Shown: positions 53,809 through 62,785 of the stretch, one piece after another
Layout: the number at the start of each line of letters is the position of its first letter
How positions within the stretch are numbered: position 1 is the first letter of the stretch
From: Mycobacterium sp. D16R12
GTDB lineage: Bacteria; Actinomycetota; Actinomycetes; Mycobacteriales; Mycobacteriaceae
NCBI RefSeq assembly: GCF_002013465.1
Contig: NZ_MAFC01000008.1
Span: 186,001 to 250,000 of the forward strand
Direction of reading: 5' to 3'
DNA length: 64,000 nt
The notes under the pieces: model-generated
Databases searched by the model: none
Seen by the model: the letters and a program-made list of their open reading frames with translations, nothing else
What the model was told of the DNA's origin: nothing
Made by a program: the position numbers and the translations under genes

Positions 53809-55326
53809 CTACCGAGGGTGGCAGGGCACGGGGGCGTATAGCGCCTGTCGACACAATTCCTCGGCCTCGGCGGTCGACCGGTCCAGCGGCAACCGCGTAT
53901 CGATGACGTGCGCCTCGCCCCACCCGTTGTCCAGACCGACGAATTCGGCGCCCAACGCGGCCGCGATATCGCCGCCGGCCTCCGATACCCCGTCGTGACG
54001 GGTGGCCACCCGATGTTGTGCGGTGACCAGTGGCGCCGCGCACAGGAACTCCACCATCGGCGCCCCAGCCTCATAGGCCAGCTGATGTGCGCGCAGCCGG
54101 TGCCGCGGATTACGCCATGTTCCGTCCAGGATGACGGTGTGGCCGCCGGCCAGGCACAGTCGCGCACGGCGCAGGACGGCGTCGTACACGACGCCCACGT
54201 TTTCCGGCGAGTACAACCCGGCATCGAGCACGCCCTTACCTCCGGAAATCACCCCCAACCGGTGCAATTGGTGACGCACCTCGTCCGTCGAAATTATCTG
54301 AGCGCCAATATCTTCAGATATCCGGCGAGCCAATGTGCTCTTGCCCGCACCCGGCCCACCGCCGACCAGCACGAGCCGCACGGTGGCGGCCCCCAGGTGA
54401 TGCAGTGCCATCGCTAAATGCTTGGTGGCCCGGGCAGAGGCTGCTCGCTGCCCCTGGGTGAACCGAACACAGTCCACCTTGGCCCGCGCCAGTGCACGGT
54501 AGGCGATGTAGAAGTGCCGCAGCGGTGCCGGCGCGGGATCCGCCGACAATTCCACGTATCGATTCATGAAGTAGTCGCCGAGATCACGCCGCCCCAGGAA
54601 TTCCAGATCCATGGCCAGGAATGCCGCGTCGTCGAGGCCGTCCACGTGGCGGAGCCGATCGTCGAATTCCAGGCAGTCCAGCAGCACCGGACCGTCGGGC
54701 AAGCAGAAGATGTCACTCGCCATGAGATCTCCGTGCCCGTCGACGATCCTCCTGTCGACCACACGCTGGGCGAACAGTACCGCCCGACCGGAAATGAACT
54801 GCGTCGCCAGTGTCCGCACCAGGCGCACATCGTCTGTGGGGAGCACCGTCCCCGCGTACTTCTCCAAGGACGCCAAGGTGTCCTCCCATCGATCGACGAC
54901 GGCGTCAAGAGAGCCAGCCTCGTCGATCGACGGACTGCGATCGGCCCGCGTATGGAATGCCGCCAGCACCTCAGCGATCGCGTCCAGATGCGCCTTGGTG
55001 ACCCGGCCGCTCTTGGACAGCGCCGACAGCCGCGCAGAGTCCGGATAACGCCGCATCACCACGACCGGCTCACCGGGGCCGCCGTCGGGATCAGCGAGAT
55101 GCGAGACGCCGATGTAGCTGTCGTGCGAGATGCGGCTATTGAGTGCGACTTCACGGGCACAGGCCTTTTCGCGAAGTTCCGGGGTGCTGAAGTCGAGGAA
55201 GTTGGTGGTGACGGGCTTCTTGAGCTTGTATGCCCGGCCTCCGACCAAAATGACTATTCCCGTGTGGGTTTCGCGGATCTCCGCACCGACGGAGGTGGGA
55301 CTGACTGGCGATCGTGATGCGCGCAT
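53809..55326 (-). CDS. APH-like plus AAA kinase bifunctional protein (Rv2004c-like)
   Basis: This 505-residue protein has an N-terminal phosphotransferase-like domain (DGHGDLMASDIFCLPDGPVL, about residues 219-238) and a C-terminal P-loop kinase domain (GGGPGAGKSTLARRISEDIG, about 326-345, then IISTDEVRHQL). M. tuberculosis Rv2004c has the same build and is in the DosR dormancy regulon. The substrate is unknown. The ATG at 55326 is preferred; the longer frame would run into the intergenic region. It is divergent from an Acg-like gene, also a dormancy type. Confidence 0.85.
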   Translation of the reverse strand: MRASRSPVSPTSVGAEIRETHTGIVILVGGRAYKLKKPVTTNFLDFSTPELREKACAREVALNSRISHDSYIGVSHLADPDGGPGEPVVVMRRYPDSARLSALSKSGRVTKAHLDAIAEVLAAFHTRADRSPSIDEAGSLDAVVDRWEDTLASLEKYAGTVLPTDDVRLVRTLATQFISGRAVLFAQRVVDRRIVDGHGDLMASDIFCLPDGPVLLDCLEFDDRLRHVDGLDDAAFLAMDLEFLGRRDLGDYFMNRYVELSADPAPAPLRHFYIAYRALARAKVDCVRFTQGQRAASARATKHLAMALHHLGAATVRLVLVGGGPGAGKSTLARRISEDIGAQIISTDEVRHQLHRLGVISGGKGVLDAGLYSPENVGVVYDAVLRRARLCLAGGHTVILDGTWRNPRHRLRAHQLAYEAGAPMVEFLCAAPLVTAQHRVATRHDGVSEAGGDIAAALGAEFVGLDNGWGEAHVIDTRLPLDRSTAEAEELCRQALYAPVPCHPR

Positions 55327-55468
55327 GAGTTCATCGTGGCCGCGCGCTCGACCCGGATATCCGGCCATGGGCCCTCGATCCGTGGGTCGGAAGTCACCAG
55401 TTCTTCCCGCGACGGGCTCGCTGAGCCTCCCGCGCTTCGACACCTCCGGTACTTCGGGCCGAGCACCG

Positions 55469-55482
55469 GTGACCAAGTGCCC
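55469..55482. promoter_or_regulatory. Weak DosR-box-like site
   Basis: GTGACCAAGTGCCC matches 9 of 14 positions of GGGACTWWAGTCCC. It lies between divergent dormancy-type genes, 60 bases before the Acg-like start. The match alone is weak. Confidence 0.3.
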
Positions 55483-55541
55483 TGTCGGCGCCGGAGTTCG
55501 TCACCAAGAGTCGATATCACCACCAGCCGAGCGGAGCCGAT

Positions 55542-56534
55542 ATGCCCAAGACCATGGTTCACATCGACGTCATTCAGACCGCGATCCAACTTGCCTGCCG
55601 CGCACCGTCTTTACACAACACTCAGCCGTGGCGCTGGATCATCGACTCGGGCTCTGGGGCCGGCGATCTGCACTTGTATCTGGACCGCTCGCGATGCGTT
55701 CGCCGAACCGACGGCGCGGGCCGCGAGGCGATCATCAGCTGCGGCGCGGCGCTGGATCATTTCAGGGTCGCGATGGCCTCGGCGGGATTGATGGCGCGCG
55801 TGGAACGGATCCCCGACCCCGACAACCCCGACCATCTCGCGGCCATCACCTTCTTACCCAGAACCGCGGTGGCGGTGAGTGATCGACGACGCGCGGACGC
55901 CATCCTGCAGCGGCGCACCGACCGTCTGCCCTTCGGGCTGCCGCCCAACTGGTCACAGTTCGCGCGGATGCTCAACTCGGTGATCGCCGATAGAGCGGTG
56001 ATCCTGGACATGGTCGACGACGCAGTGCGGCCGAGGTTGGCCGACGCGTCGGCCCTCAGTGACGCCCTGCGTATCTACGACTCGGCCTACCACACCGAGC
56101 TCGATTGGTGGACCGCGTCGTTCACCCTGCAGGACGGCATCCCGCGCAGTGCGCTGGTGTCGGCCGGCGAGAGCGATCGCGTCGACATCGGTCGCACCTT
56201 CCCCGTCGTCTCGGAACGGTCCTCGCGGTCTGGCCTGCAGGAGGATCAGGCCAAGGTGCTGGCGCTGTCGACGGCCAGAGACACCCCGAAGCATCTCTTG
56301 CGCTGCGGCGAACTGCTATCCGAGGTGCTGCTGGAAGCGACGCTGGCCGGGATGGCAACGTGCACCATCACGCACATGTTGGAGTTGACAGCGAGCCGCG
56401 AGGTCGTCGGTGCCGCCATCGGGCGCGCGCATCCACAGGCACTGATCCGGGTGGGCCTGGCTCCGACATTCGGTCGTGTTCCGCCCCCGACACCCCGCCG
56501 ATCACTTGCCGATGTGCTCGAGATTCGCGGTTAG
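55542..56534 (+). CDS. Acg-family nitroreductase-like protein
   Basis: This 330-residue protein resembles M. tuberculosis Acg (Rv2032), Rv3127 and Rv3131: the start IQLACRAPSLHNTQPWRWII, then a degenerate double nitroreductase fold with LQRRTDRLPF and the C-terminal ATLAGMATCTITHMLEL. Acg binds FMN but lacks NADH-dependent nitroreductase activity and may sequester flavin. All three relatives belong to the DosR regulon. It is followed nine bases later by a universal stress protein gene. Confidence 0.88.
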   Translation: MPKTMVHIDVIQTAIQLACRAPSLHNTQPWRWIIDSGSGAGDLHLYLDRSRCVRRTDGAGREAIISCGAALDHFRVAMASAGLMARVERIPDPDNPDHLAAITFLPRTAVAVSDRRRADAILQRRTDRLPFGLPPNWSQFARMLNSVIADRAVILDMVDDAVRPRLADASALSDALRIYDSAYHTELDWWTASFTLQDGIPRSALVSAGESDRVDIGRTFPVVSERSSRSGLQEDQAKVLALSTARDTPKHLLRCGELLSEVLLEATLAGMATCTITHMLELTASREVVGAAIGRAHPQALIRVGLAPTFGRVPPPTPRRSLADVLEIRG

Positions 56535-56543
56535 GGCCCGGCC

Positions 56544-57401
56544 ATGAGCGATATCCGCATTCCCGCATCCTCGGTGGTGGTCGGTATTGATGGCTCACGG
56601 TCCGCCGTGCGCGCCGCGTTATGGGCGGTCGACGAGGCGCTGCAGCGTGAGGTGCCGCTGCGCCTGGTCCACGTGGCGCCTGCCCCGCAGTTACCGAAGT
56701 TCAACGACGAGCCCAGTCCCGCAAGGTCCGCCGTAGGGCATGCTCTCCGCGAGATCGGTGCGACGCGAAAGCCGGTGACGGTCCAGGTCGACATCCGGCA
56801 CGGCCGGGTGGCAGATGTACTCCTGGACTCCTCGCGCGGTGCACTCATGCTCTGCGTGGGCGCGATAGGCATCAGCGGCTCCGATACCCGGAAGGTCGGG
56901 TCCACCGCCGCTGAAGTTCTCCGATCGGTGCGCTGCCCCGTCGCGGTGATCCGCGACGGACAGTCGCTACCCGGTGCGGCACCCGCAGTGGTGGTGGAGG
57001 TCGACGAATCCCACGAGTCCGTGGCCTCGCTGGAGCTGGCCGCGCACGAGGCACGACTGCGCGGAGCGCCGATGCGCGTCCTGCTACGCCATCGTGCGCA
57101 GAGCGTGGCCGGACACCGGGTCGCCACTCTGGCACGTGAGGACCGTCAGGTGGCGGCCGTGCTGCTGGAGCGACGCCTGGCGCCGCTACGCGCGCGGCAC
57201 CCCGACCTGGACATCCGCGCCCTCGACCCGGTGGGCGGCACGCTGGATTACCTGGAACGCCACGGGCATTCCGTGCAACTGGTAATCGTCGGGGCCGGCG
57301 ATGCGGCGCATGTGCAGGAATTGGTCGGGCCGAATGGATGCGGCGTGCTGGGCAGAACCCACTGCTCGGTACTCGTCGCCGCCCGGCAGCGGTTGCTGTA
57401 G
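56544..57401 (+). CDS. Universal stress protein, two tandem UspA domains
   Basis: This 285-residue protein starts with a UspA beta strand and helix (SVVVGIDGSRSAVRAALWAV) and ends the first domain with VRCPVAVIRD. The second domain (from about residue 150) is less conserved and ends with LGRTHCSVLVAAR. The G-2x-G-9x-G ATP loop is imperfect. Tandem USPs of this type (Rv2005c, Rv2623) are dormancy-induced. It forms an operon with the Acg-like gene. Confidence 0.87.
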   Translation: MSDIRIPASSVVVGIDGSRSAVRAALWAVDEALQREVPLRLVHVAPAPQLPKFNDEPSPARSAVGHALREIGATRKPVTVQVDIRHGRVADVLLDSSRGALMLCVGAIGISGSDTRKVGSTAAEVLRSVRCPVAVIRDGQSLPGAAPAVVVEVDESHESVASLELAAHEARLRGAPMRVLLRHRAQSVAGHRVATLAREDRQVAAVLLERRLAPLRARHPDLDIRALDPVGGTLDYLERHGHSVQLVIVGAGDAAHVQELVGPNGCGVLGRTHCSVLVAARQRLL

Positions 57402-57550
57402 GCCTTACCATCGCGGTGCCCACTGCGCGTGCGCTCGCCGTTTGGGGTACCTCGCTACTCGCGTCATCGTGACCGCGTCAGCTCAGGATTGGTGTGTATC
57501 GCTTTACACAACAAAACCGAACTGCACGGCCCTTGCCGGGAGGAGAAGAA

Positions 57551-57982
57551 ATGATTACGCGAACTGCCCCACACAGCGTCTCGCCGGACGTCAACTTGCT
57601 CATCCTGGTTGAGGCCGGTCCTGCTCACGACCTTCGTGAGCATCCGGGTGGAACTAATTCAGCTACACCAATTTTCGAGGCCGTTCGGGTCGCCGGGCAT
57701 ACGGTTGCGCCCCTGCACGCCAACGCGGCAGGTGTGCCACCGGAGCTTCGATCCATTTTCGTCGTCACCGCTGCCGCCGGCCCCGAATTCGATCGGCTCG
57801 CCGAGCGTCTGCGGGCGCTCCCCGGTGTTGCGGCGACTTATCTGGAATCCATCGACGTTCGCCCTCAGCCCGCCCGCGTCAGCCCCGTCCCGGTGTCGAT
57901 CAATAGTCAGCGTCGGGCAGGAATCCGCCGTGTCACCCGTGGCGGCGTCGGGGCTCTGCACGCGCGCAGGCTGGCCGGTTAG
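57551..57982 (+). CDS. Hypothetical protein with subtilase-propeptide-like half
   Basis: This 143-residue protein has no signal or membrane segment. Residues about 70-110 (RSIFVVTAAAGPEFDRLAER, then LRALPGVAATYLESIDVRPQ) have the strand-helix-strand rhythm and LPGV-x-x-xYLE end of inhibitor I9/subtilase propeptides. The tail is basic. A strong ribosome site (GGGAGGAG) precedes the ATG at 57551. It is convergent with the subtilase operon across a shared terminator, so it may act on that enzyme; this is inference. Confidence 0.6.
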   Translation: MITRTAPHSVSPDVNLLILVEAGPAHDLREHPGGTNSATPIFEAVRVAGHTVAPLHANAAGVPPELRSIFVVTAAAGPEFDRLAERLRALPGVAATYLESIDVRPQPARVSPVPVSINSQRRAGIRRVTRGGVGALHARRLAG

Positions 57983-57992
57983 TACCGACCGA

Positions 57993-58022
57993 GAGGGGGG
58001 CTGTGCGGCGGCGCACAGCCCC
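57993..58022. terminator. Bidirectional terminator hairpin
   Basis: Perfect 12-base arms (57993-58004 and 58011-58022) with a six-base loop lie between two convergent genes. T-rich pyrimidine tracts flank it on both strands. Confidence 0.75.
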
Positions 58023-58038
58023 CCTTCCTCATATGTCG

Positions 58039-58263
58039 CTACTGGATACCCGCGTTTGGCGGCGCGATGTGCGTTCGCCCCTCCGGTTCCACGACCATGA
58101 CTCCGGGAATATCCACCAGTGCAGCGGCATTCGCGACATCGCCGGACACCACACCGATCTCACGGTGCACCTGCATACCTGCCATGCCGGCGGCACGCAA
58201 CGCGGCCACCGTACCGTCGAAATCGCGCTCTTCGATCGTCACGGTGACCCGCTGTCCCGTCAC
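58039..58263 (-). CDS. Stand-alone I9/propeptide-like protein of the subtilase operon
   Basis: This 74-residue protein is close to a minimal I9 fold: strand TVTIEERDFD, helix GTVAALRAAGM, strand HREIGVVSGDVANAAALVD and the IPGVMVVEPEGRTHIAPP end, where I9 domains place the segment that docks into the protease. The GTG at 58263 overlaps the subtilase stop by four bases (GTGA), so it is co-translated. It is probably an inhibitor or folding chaperone of that protease, acting as a separate chain rather than a propeptide. Confidence 0.72.
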   Translation of the reverse strand: MTGQRVTVTIEERDFDGTVAALRAAGMAGMQVHREIGVVSGDVANAAALVDIPGVMVVEPEGRTHIAPPNAGIQ

Positions 58264-59534
58264 TGTGGGGCCTGCACAAGCCCGGAGCCGACATCGACGG
58301 CCGGAACGTTGAGCGGCGTCGCGTGCTGCAAAAGCACCGCCCACAGTTGCCTGCCGGTGAACCCGGTGGCCTCACACCACAATGCCGCGATACCCGACAC
58401 ATGGGGCGTGGCCATGCTGGTGCCGCTGATCGAGTTGTAGCGCTTCGGCATCGGCCACGACGAGTAGACGTCGACACCCGGGCCGGCAAGGTCGATACGG
58501 CCGGCGGCCTTCGTCTTGGTGCTCGAGCGCGCCGAGAACCAGCCCGGGTTCAAGGACGAATCCACTGCGGCGATGGCCATGATCGAGCGGCTGTTCGCAG
58601 GCACTCCGACAAAGCCGTAGTTTCCGATCCGCCGGTTCGCGTTGTTTCCTGCCGCGGCGATGATCAGCGAACCACGATCGAGCGCACGCTGCCCCACCGT
58701 CTCGTACGCGAGAGATGTCTTGTCGACGTTGGCGCCCAACGACATCGAGATGACGGCGCAGTTGTTGGCCACCGCCCAGTTGATGCCGGCAAGAATGCCG
58801 CCATCCGCGCCCGACCCGGCGTTGCTCAGCACCTTGCCCACGAAGATCTCGGCCTCGCCGGCCGCCCCGTAACGACGGCTCCCCCGCGGGGAATGCGGTC
58901 CACAGGAGGTCCCGATGCAGTGTGTACCGTGCCCATGCCCATCATCGGCGGTCTCTCCGTCGATAAACGATTGCATGGTCACGTGACGCTTCTTGAAGTC
59001 CGGATGGGAGGCGTCGAAACCGGTGTCCAGCACGGCCACCCGAACGCCGCGGCCAGTCTTTGTACTCGTGTCTGTCCTCGTTGCCTGCAGACCCCACGTC
59101 GATTTGTCGTTATCCGCGTACACAGCGGCGAGCTCGTCGACGGTCGCGGCGTCCGCCTGCAGCCGCGCGAAGAGATCGGAGACTCCATGCTGATAGCCAC
59201 TGAGATATTCGGCAGAGGTGACGGTGAGGGCATGGTGGATCAGCTCAGGCTCCACGGACAGGACCACGTCGCCTGCCGCGGCGGCGGCTTGAAGGGCCAC
59301 TGTCTGTTCGGCATCCGAATCGACGACAGCCAGTCCCAGCTCGTCGAACACCGTGGCATCGGCATCGACGACAGCGCTGATATCCATCGCCTGATTCTCA
59401 AAATCGCTGCTGTGCAAGATATTCGAAAGTCCCGCTACGCCGGCAAGGGTCTTGGCATGGCTCCCCCGTGCCTTCGCCGGAGCGAGTACCACCACATGCC
59501 TTCCTGTGTAGATCTGCGGGTCGATGTTAGTCAT
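58260..59534 (-). CDS. Cytosolic subtilisin-like serine protease (S8)
   Basis: This 424-residue S8 protease has a complete triad: Asp170 (VAVLDTGFDASHPDF), His202 (DGHGHGTHCIGT) and Ser373 (SISGTSMATPHVSG), with the oxyanion Asn297 in AAAGNNAN. No signal peptide or membrane anchor is seen, unlike the mycosins, so it should be intracellular. The first 160 residues are an unusual N-terminal region containing one propeptide-like end (GDVVLSVEPELIHHALT). The I9-like gene follows with a four-base overlap. Confidence 0.9.
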   Translation of the reverse strand: MTNIDPQIYTGRHVVVLAPAKARGSHAKTLAGVAGLSNILHSSDFENQAMDISAVVDADATVFDELGLAVVDSDAEQTVALQAAAAAGDVVLSVEPELIHHALTVTSAEYLSGYQHGVSDLFARLQADAATVDELAAVYADNDKSTWGLQATRTDTSTKTGRGVRVAVLDTGFDASHPDFKKRHVTMQSFIDGETADDGHGHGTHCIGTSCGPHSPRGSRRYGAAGEAEIFVGKVLSNAGSGADGGILAGINWAVANNCAVISMSLGANVDKTSLAYETVGQRALDRGSLIIAAAGNNANRRIGNYGFVGVPANSRSIMAIAAVDSSLNPGWFSARSSTKTKAAGRIDLAGPGVDVYSSWPMPKRYNSISGTSMATPHVSGIAALWCEATGFTGRQLWAVLLQHATPLNVPAVDVGSGLVQAPQ

Positions 59535-59801
59535 TTCTAGCTCCGTCCTTTCGTGACGTACATGATGGGAAGCCGCAGACGCCCAACGGCATACGGACGC
59601 GCTAGCTCGGCTACCAGCAATAGTCGGCAGAGTCGCGCGATTTCGAACGAGTGATCCACTACCTGCATTTGGGCGCAGTCCCGATGGGGGCGCGGCGGCG
59701 ACGCCTCACCGCCCCCGTGAACGAAGTAGCCCGCTACTCGTGCGGGTCTGCTTCCGCCGGGCCTACGGTTCCAGAAGACCTATCACCCAAAGGAGCGGAT
59801 C

Positions 59802-60047
59802 ATGACAACGCTTGAACGACAAGCAATCCGACAGCCATCGCGCACACCCACGACCAAGGTTGCGGCCGGCGGCACCGCCGGCGCGATCTCGGTGGTCCTG
59901 GTCTTCATCCTCGGCAAGTTCAATGTCGAGATACCCGGAGATGTCGGCTCGGCCATCACCGTCCTCTTCTCCGTCGCATCCGGCTACTTGGTGCATGAAC
60001 GCGCCGTTCTTCGCAAGCCGGCATCCGAGGGCACAGCGAAAGATTGA
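59802..60047 (+). CDS. Holin-like small membrane protein
   Basis: The 81-residue protein has two hydrophobic segments (AGGTAGAISVVLVFILGKF and GSAITVLFSVASGYLV) joined by a short polar turn with NVEIPGD, and a charged tail. This two-segment layout and the preceding TTKVAAGGTAG resemble small holin-type proteins of mycobacteriophages. AAAGGAGCGG precedes the ATG. No lysin or other phage gene is nearby, so it may be a domesticated gene or a different two-helix protein. Confidence 0.7.
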   Translation: MTTLERQAIRQPSRTPTTKVAAGGTAGAISVVLVFILGKFNVEIPGDVGSAITVLFSVASGYLVHERAVLRKPASEGTAKD

Positions 60048-60072
60048 ACGCAGCGGATCGCGTGCGGCACGC

Positions 60073-62682
60073 CTATTCCTGCGGGTTGGCCAGATCGCTC
60101 CACACAATCTTGGCGAGCTGATCGCGGTCTGCGACATCGAGTTTGATGCACGCACGGTAGATGTGACCTTCGATGGTCCGCACCGACAGCGTGAGGCGCT
60201 CGGCGATCTCGCGGTTGCACAACCCCTCCCCGATGAGTGCCGCGATTTCACGTTCGCGCGCCGTGACCGGCAACGGACGTGCCGCGGCCCGGATCGCCGG
60301 TGTGGCCGCGCCGCCGCATTGGCCCGCGATCCGCAGTGCGCGCGCGGCAGACTCGGCGCTCTTGCTTCTGTCCCCATCGCGACCGCGCAACGCCACGGCC
60401 TGCGCCGCGGCATCTGCGGCCGAGAGCATCAGGCCCGCGTTCTCGAACTCCTCACTCACCGCATCCAATGCCGCGGCGTCCGAAGTGCCGACCGCGATCG
60501 CATGCCGTGCGTACAGCCCCACCAACGGGCCATGCACACGCGGCACCAGCGATCCGAGGCGGCGCCCGACAGTCCGGTCACCGAACCGTGCCGCATGGTG
60601 CAGGGCCTCGGCCTCCACCGCGTACTGACCGGCGGTGTGTGCAGCGTCGGCTGCGCGCCGGGCGGCATCTACCGCTGATCGGTCTGCGCCGCGCGCCGCC
60701 GCGAGCCATGATTTCGCGATCAACAACTGAGGGTCGTGCAGCGCAACGAATTGCCCCGAGTGTTGCCCCGACTCGGTCAGCACACGCTCGGCATCTTCGA
60801 CCTTCCCGAGAGCGGCATAGGCGCGGGCGAGCAGGAGCCGCGCGGGCAGCTGCCACGGCAGCGGTCTCTCGGCGTTGAGCGCTGCCAGAGCCTGCTCGAT
60901 CGAGGATATCGCCGTCGGGAAGGAGCCCCGGTGCACGGCGACCAGCCCGGCCATGATGCGTGCTATCGCCCACGCGAGAAACTGTCCGGCAGAGGAGAAT
61001 TCGGTGTACTCCGTAACACGGCGGTCGGCCAGCCGGAGCTGCCCGGTGTAGACCAGCGCCAGCACATCGCAGTAGCGCACCATCACCGCGATCATGCCGT
61101 CGGTGGACCGTTTCTGAGCACGGCACCTCGCGGCGATCGGCTCGAACTCGTCACCACGCCCAGCGACGGGCAGCGCGAGCCCGATACCGAACGCCGCGAA
61201 TTCCACGGCCTGCCGGGGAGCCTCCGGATCCGACAACACCAGGGTCGCGGCGGCCAGCCCCTCATCGAACTGGTTCTCGTGCACGGCCAAGGCCGCCCCC
61301 GTCGCATCGACGACCAGTTTCAGGGCGGGATGCTGTACCCGTTCACGGAGCAGGGCCATCAGCTCGTGCGCACGCCTGACATCGCCCATCGACCAGAATG
61401 CGATGGACACCAGCGGAAGACCCCAGAGGACCAGCGAGAGCTCGTCGAGCTGGTCCGGATCAAACTCGGAAAGCGCCTGCTCGGCTTCCTCGGGCCGTCC
61501 CTGCCACAACAGGGCGCGGGAGAGCACCTCGGCCGCACGCAGTCCTCCGTCACGTTCCACCGCGCACCGCGCCAGGTGCTCCCCAACGGGCAGGTTGGAC
61601 AGGTACACCGCGTCTTTCGCGGCCGAGACCAATAGGGCCGGGTCGGTGGCCTCATCGCTGTCGACCGATAGCTGTGCCAGGCGGATACGCTTGGCAGCCG
61701 AGCCGATATCACGCTCCCGAAGCGCCCGCACGAGCTGACCTCGCAGACGCCGCGCCGATGCGGTTCCCACTCTGCGCCGGACCACCTCACCCAACATCGG
61801 ATGGCTGAACCGCACATTGATCCGTTGGCCGTCGGCCTCGACACGGACGAAACCGGTGAGCTCCGCGCCGTCCAGCGCGTCGCCGCCGGCGATCTCACAC
61901 AGCGTGTCGAGATTGAGCGGTTCGCACAAGGACAGCAGTTTCAGCACGTTGAGCACATCGCCGTCCAGCTGCTCGAGGCGATCGCCGAGCAATGCGGCCA
62001 ACCCCGACGGGACAACCGTGTTACCGCGCAGCTGCCACACGCCGTGGACAGCCGTAAGAGACCCGGCCTCGACAGCCCCTTCCACCAGATGCCGAAGGAA
62101 GAGCGGATTGCCACCGGATGACTCCCACATAACGTCGGCGCTCAGCCCTTCGAGCGCTCCACCGAGCACCGATTCGACGAGGGCGACGCTCTGTTCCTTG
62201 GTGAACGCCTCAAGTTCGAACCGGCGCAGGTAGTCGTCTTTCCACAATGCGGTGACCGCATCCGGAACGGGCTCGCCGCTACGCACGGTAGCCACCAGTC
62301 GGCAGGCATGGCCGACGGCGATCTGATGCAGCAAGGTCGCCGACAGGTCATCCAGCAGGTGCGCGTCGTCGATTCCGATAATCGGATGTGGCGTTGCGAC
62401 AATGGATTCCCGCGCCGCGGCGATGAGTGCGGCCGGATCACGCGATCCGGTCGTCTGTATCCAATGGGCGAACACGCCCAGCGGAATGCTCCGCGACGAC
62501 TCGGTGCATGCCACCCAGCGAACCTGGCATTCCAACGAGTCGGTGACCGTACGCGCGAGGGTTGTCTTGCCGACCCCGGCGGAGCCGACCAACACCACCC
62601 CACACGACACATCGTCCGCCAGCGTTGAGCGGACGGCCTCGAATTCAGTTGGGCGGTCGAGCAACTGCCAGCTCCCCGACAT
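60073..62682 (-). CDS. Large LuxR-type ATPase regulator
   Basis: This 869-residue regulator of the MalT/LAL type has Walker A LVGSAGVGKTTLAR near the start, Walker B PHPIIGIDDAHLLDD, a long helical TPR-like middle and a C-terminal LuxR helix-turn-helix (GEGLCNREIAERLTLSVRTI). Such proteins switch on pathways in response to small molecules. The ATG at 62682 (MSGSWQLL) begins the family-like sequence; 62775 is an alternative start. A catalase-family gene lies upstream on the same strand, about 100 bases away. Confidence 0.88.
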   Translation of the reverse strand: MSGSWQLLDRPTEFEAVRSTLADDVSCGVVLVGSAGVGKTTLARTVTDSLECQVRWVACTESSRSIPLGVFAHWIQTTGSRDPAALIAAARESIVATPHPIIGIDDAHLLDDLSATLLHQIAVGHACRLVATVRSGEPVPDAVTALWKDDYLRRFELEAFTKEQSVALVESVLGGALEGLSADVMWESSGGNPLFLRHLVEGAVEAGSLTAVHGVWQLRGNTVVPSGLAALLGDRLEQLDGDVLNVLKLLSLCEPLNLDTLCEIAGGDALDGAELTGFVRVEADGQRINVRFSHPMLGEVVRRRVGTASARRLRGQLVRALRERDIGSAAKRIRLAQLSVDSDEATDPALLVSAAKDAVYLSNLPVGEHLARCAVERDGGLRAAEVLSRALLWQGRPEEAEQALSEFDPDQLDELSLVLWGLPLVSIAFWSMGDVRRAHELMALLRERVQHPALKLVVDATGAALAVHENQFDEGLAAATLVLSDPEAPRQAVEFAAFGIGLALPVAGRGDEFEPIAARCRAQKRSTDGMIAVMVRYCDVLALVYTGQLRLADRRVTEYTEFSSAGQFLAWAIARIMAGLVAVHRGSFPTAISSIEQALAALNAERPLPWQLPARLLLARAYAALGKVEDAERVLTESGQHSGQFVALHDPQLLIAKSWLAAARGADRSAVDAARRAADAAHTAGQYAVEAEALHHAARFGDRTVGRRLGSLVPRVHGPLVGLYARHAIAVGTSDAAALDAVSEEFENAGLMLSAADAAAQAVALRGRDGDRSKSAESAARALRIAGQCGGAATPAIRAAARPLPVTAREREIAALIGEGLCNREIAERLTLSVRTIEGHIYRACIKLDVADRDQLAKIVWSDLANPQE

Positions 62683-62785
62683 GGAATGAGATTCTAGATC
62701 GCGATACCGATTTGCGTGGGCCAGTCCGCCGGACGACTTCTCCTGCGCGGCGGATTTGGTGATCGTAGGTGTCATCGCAACCATC

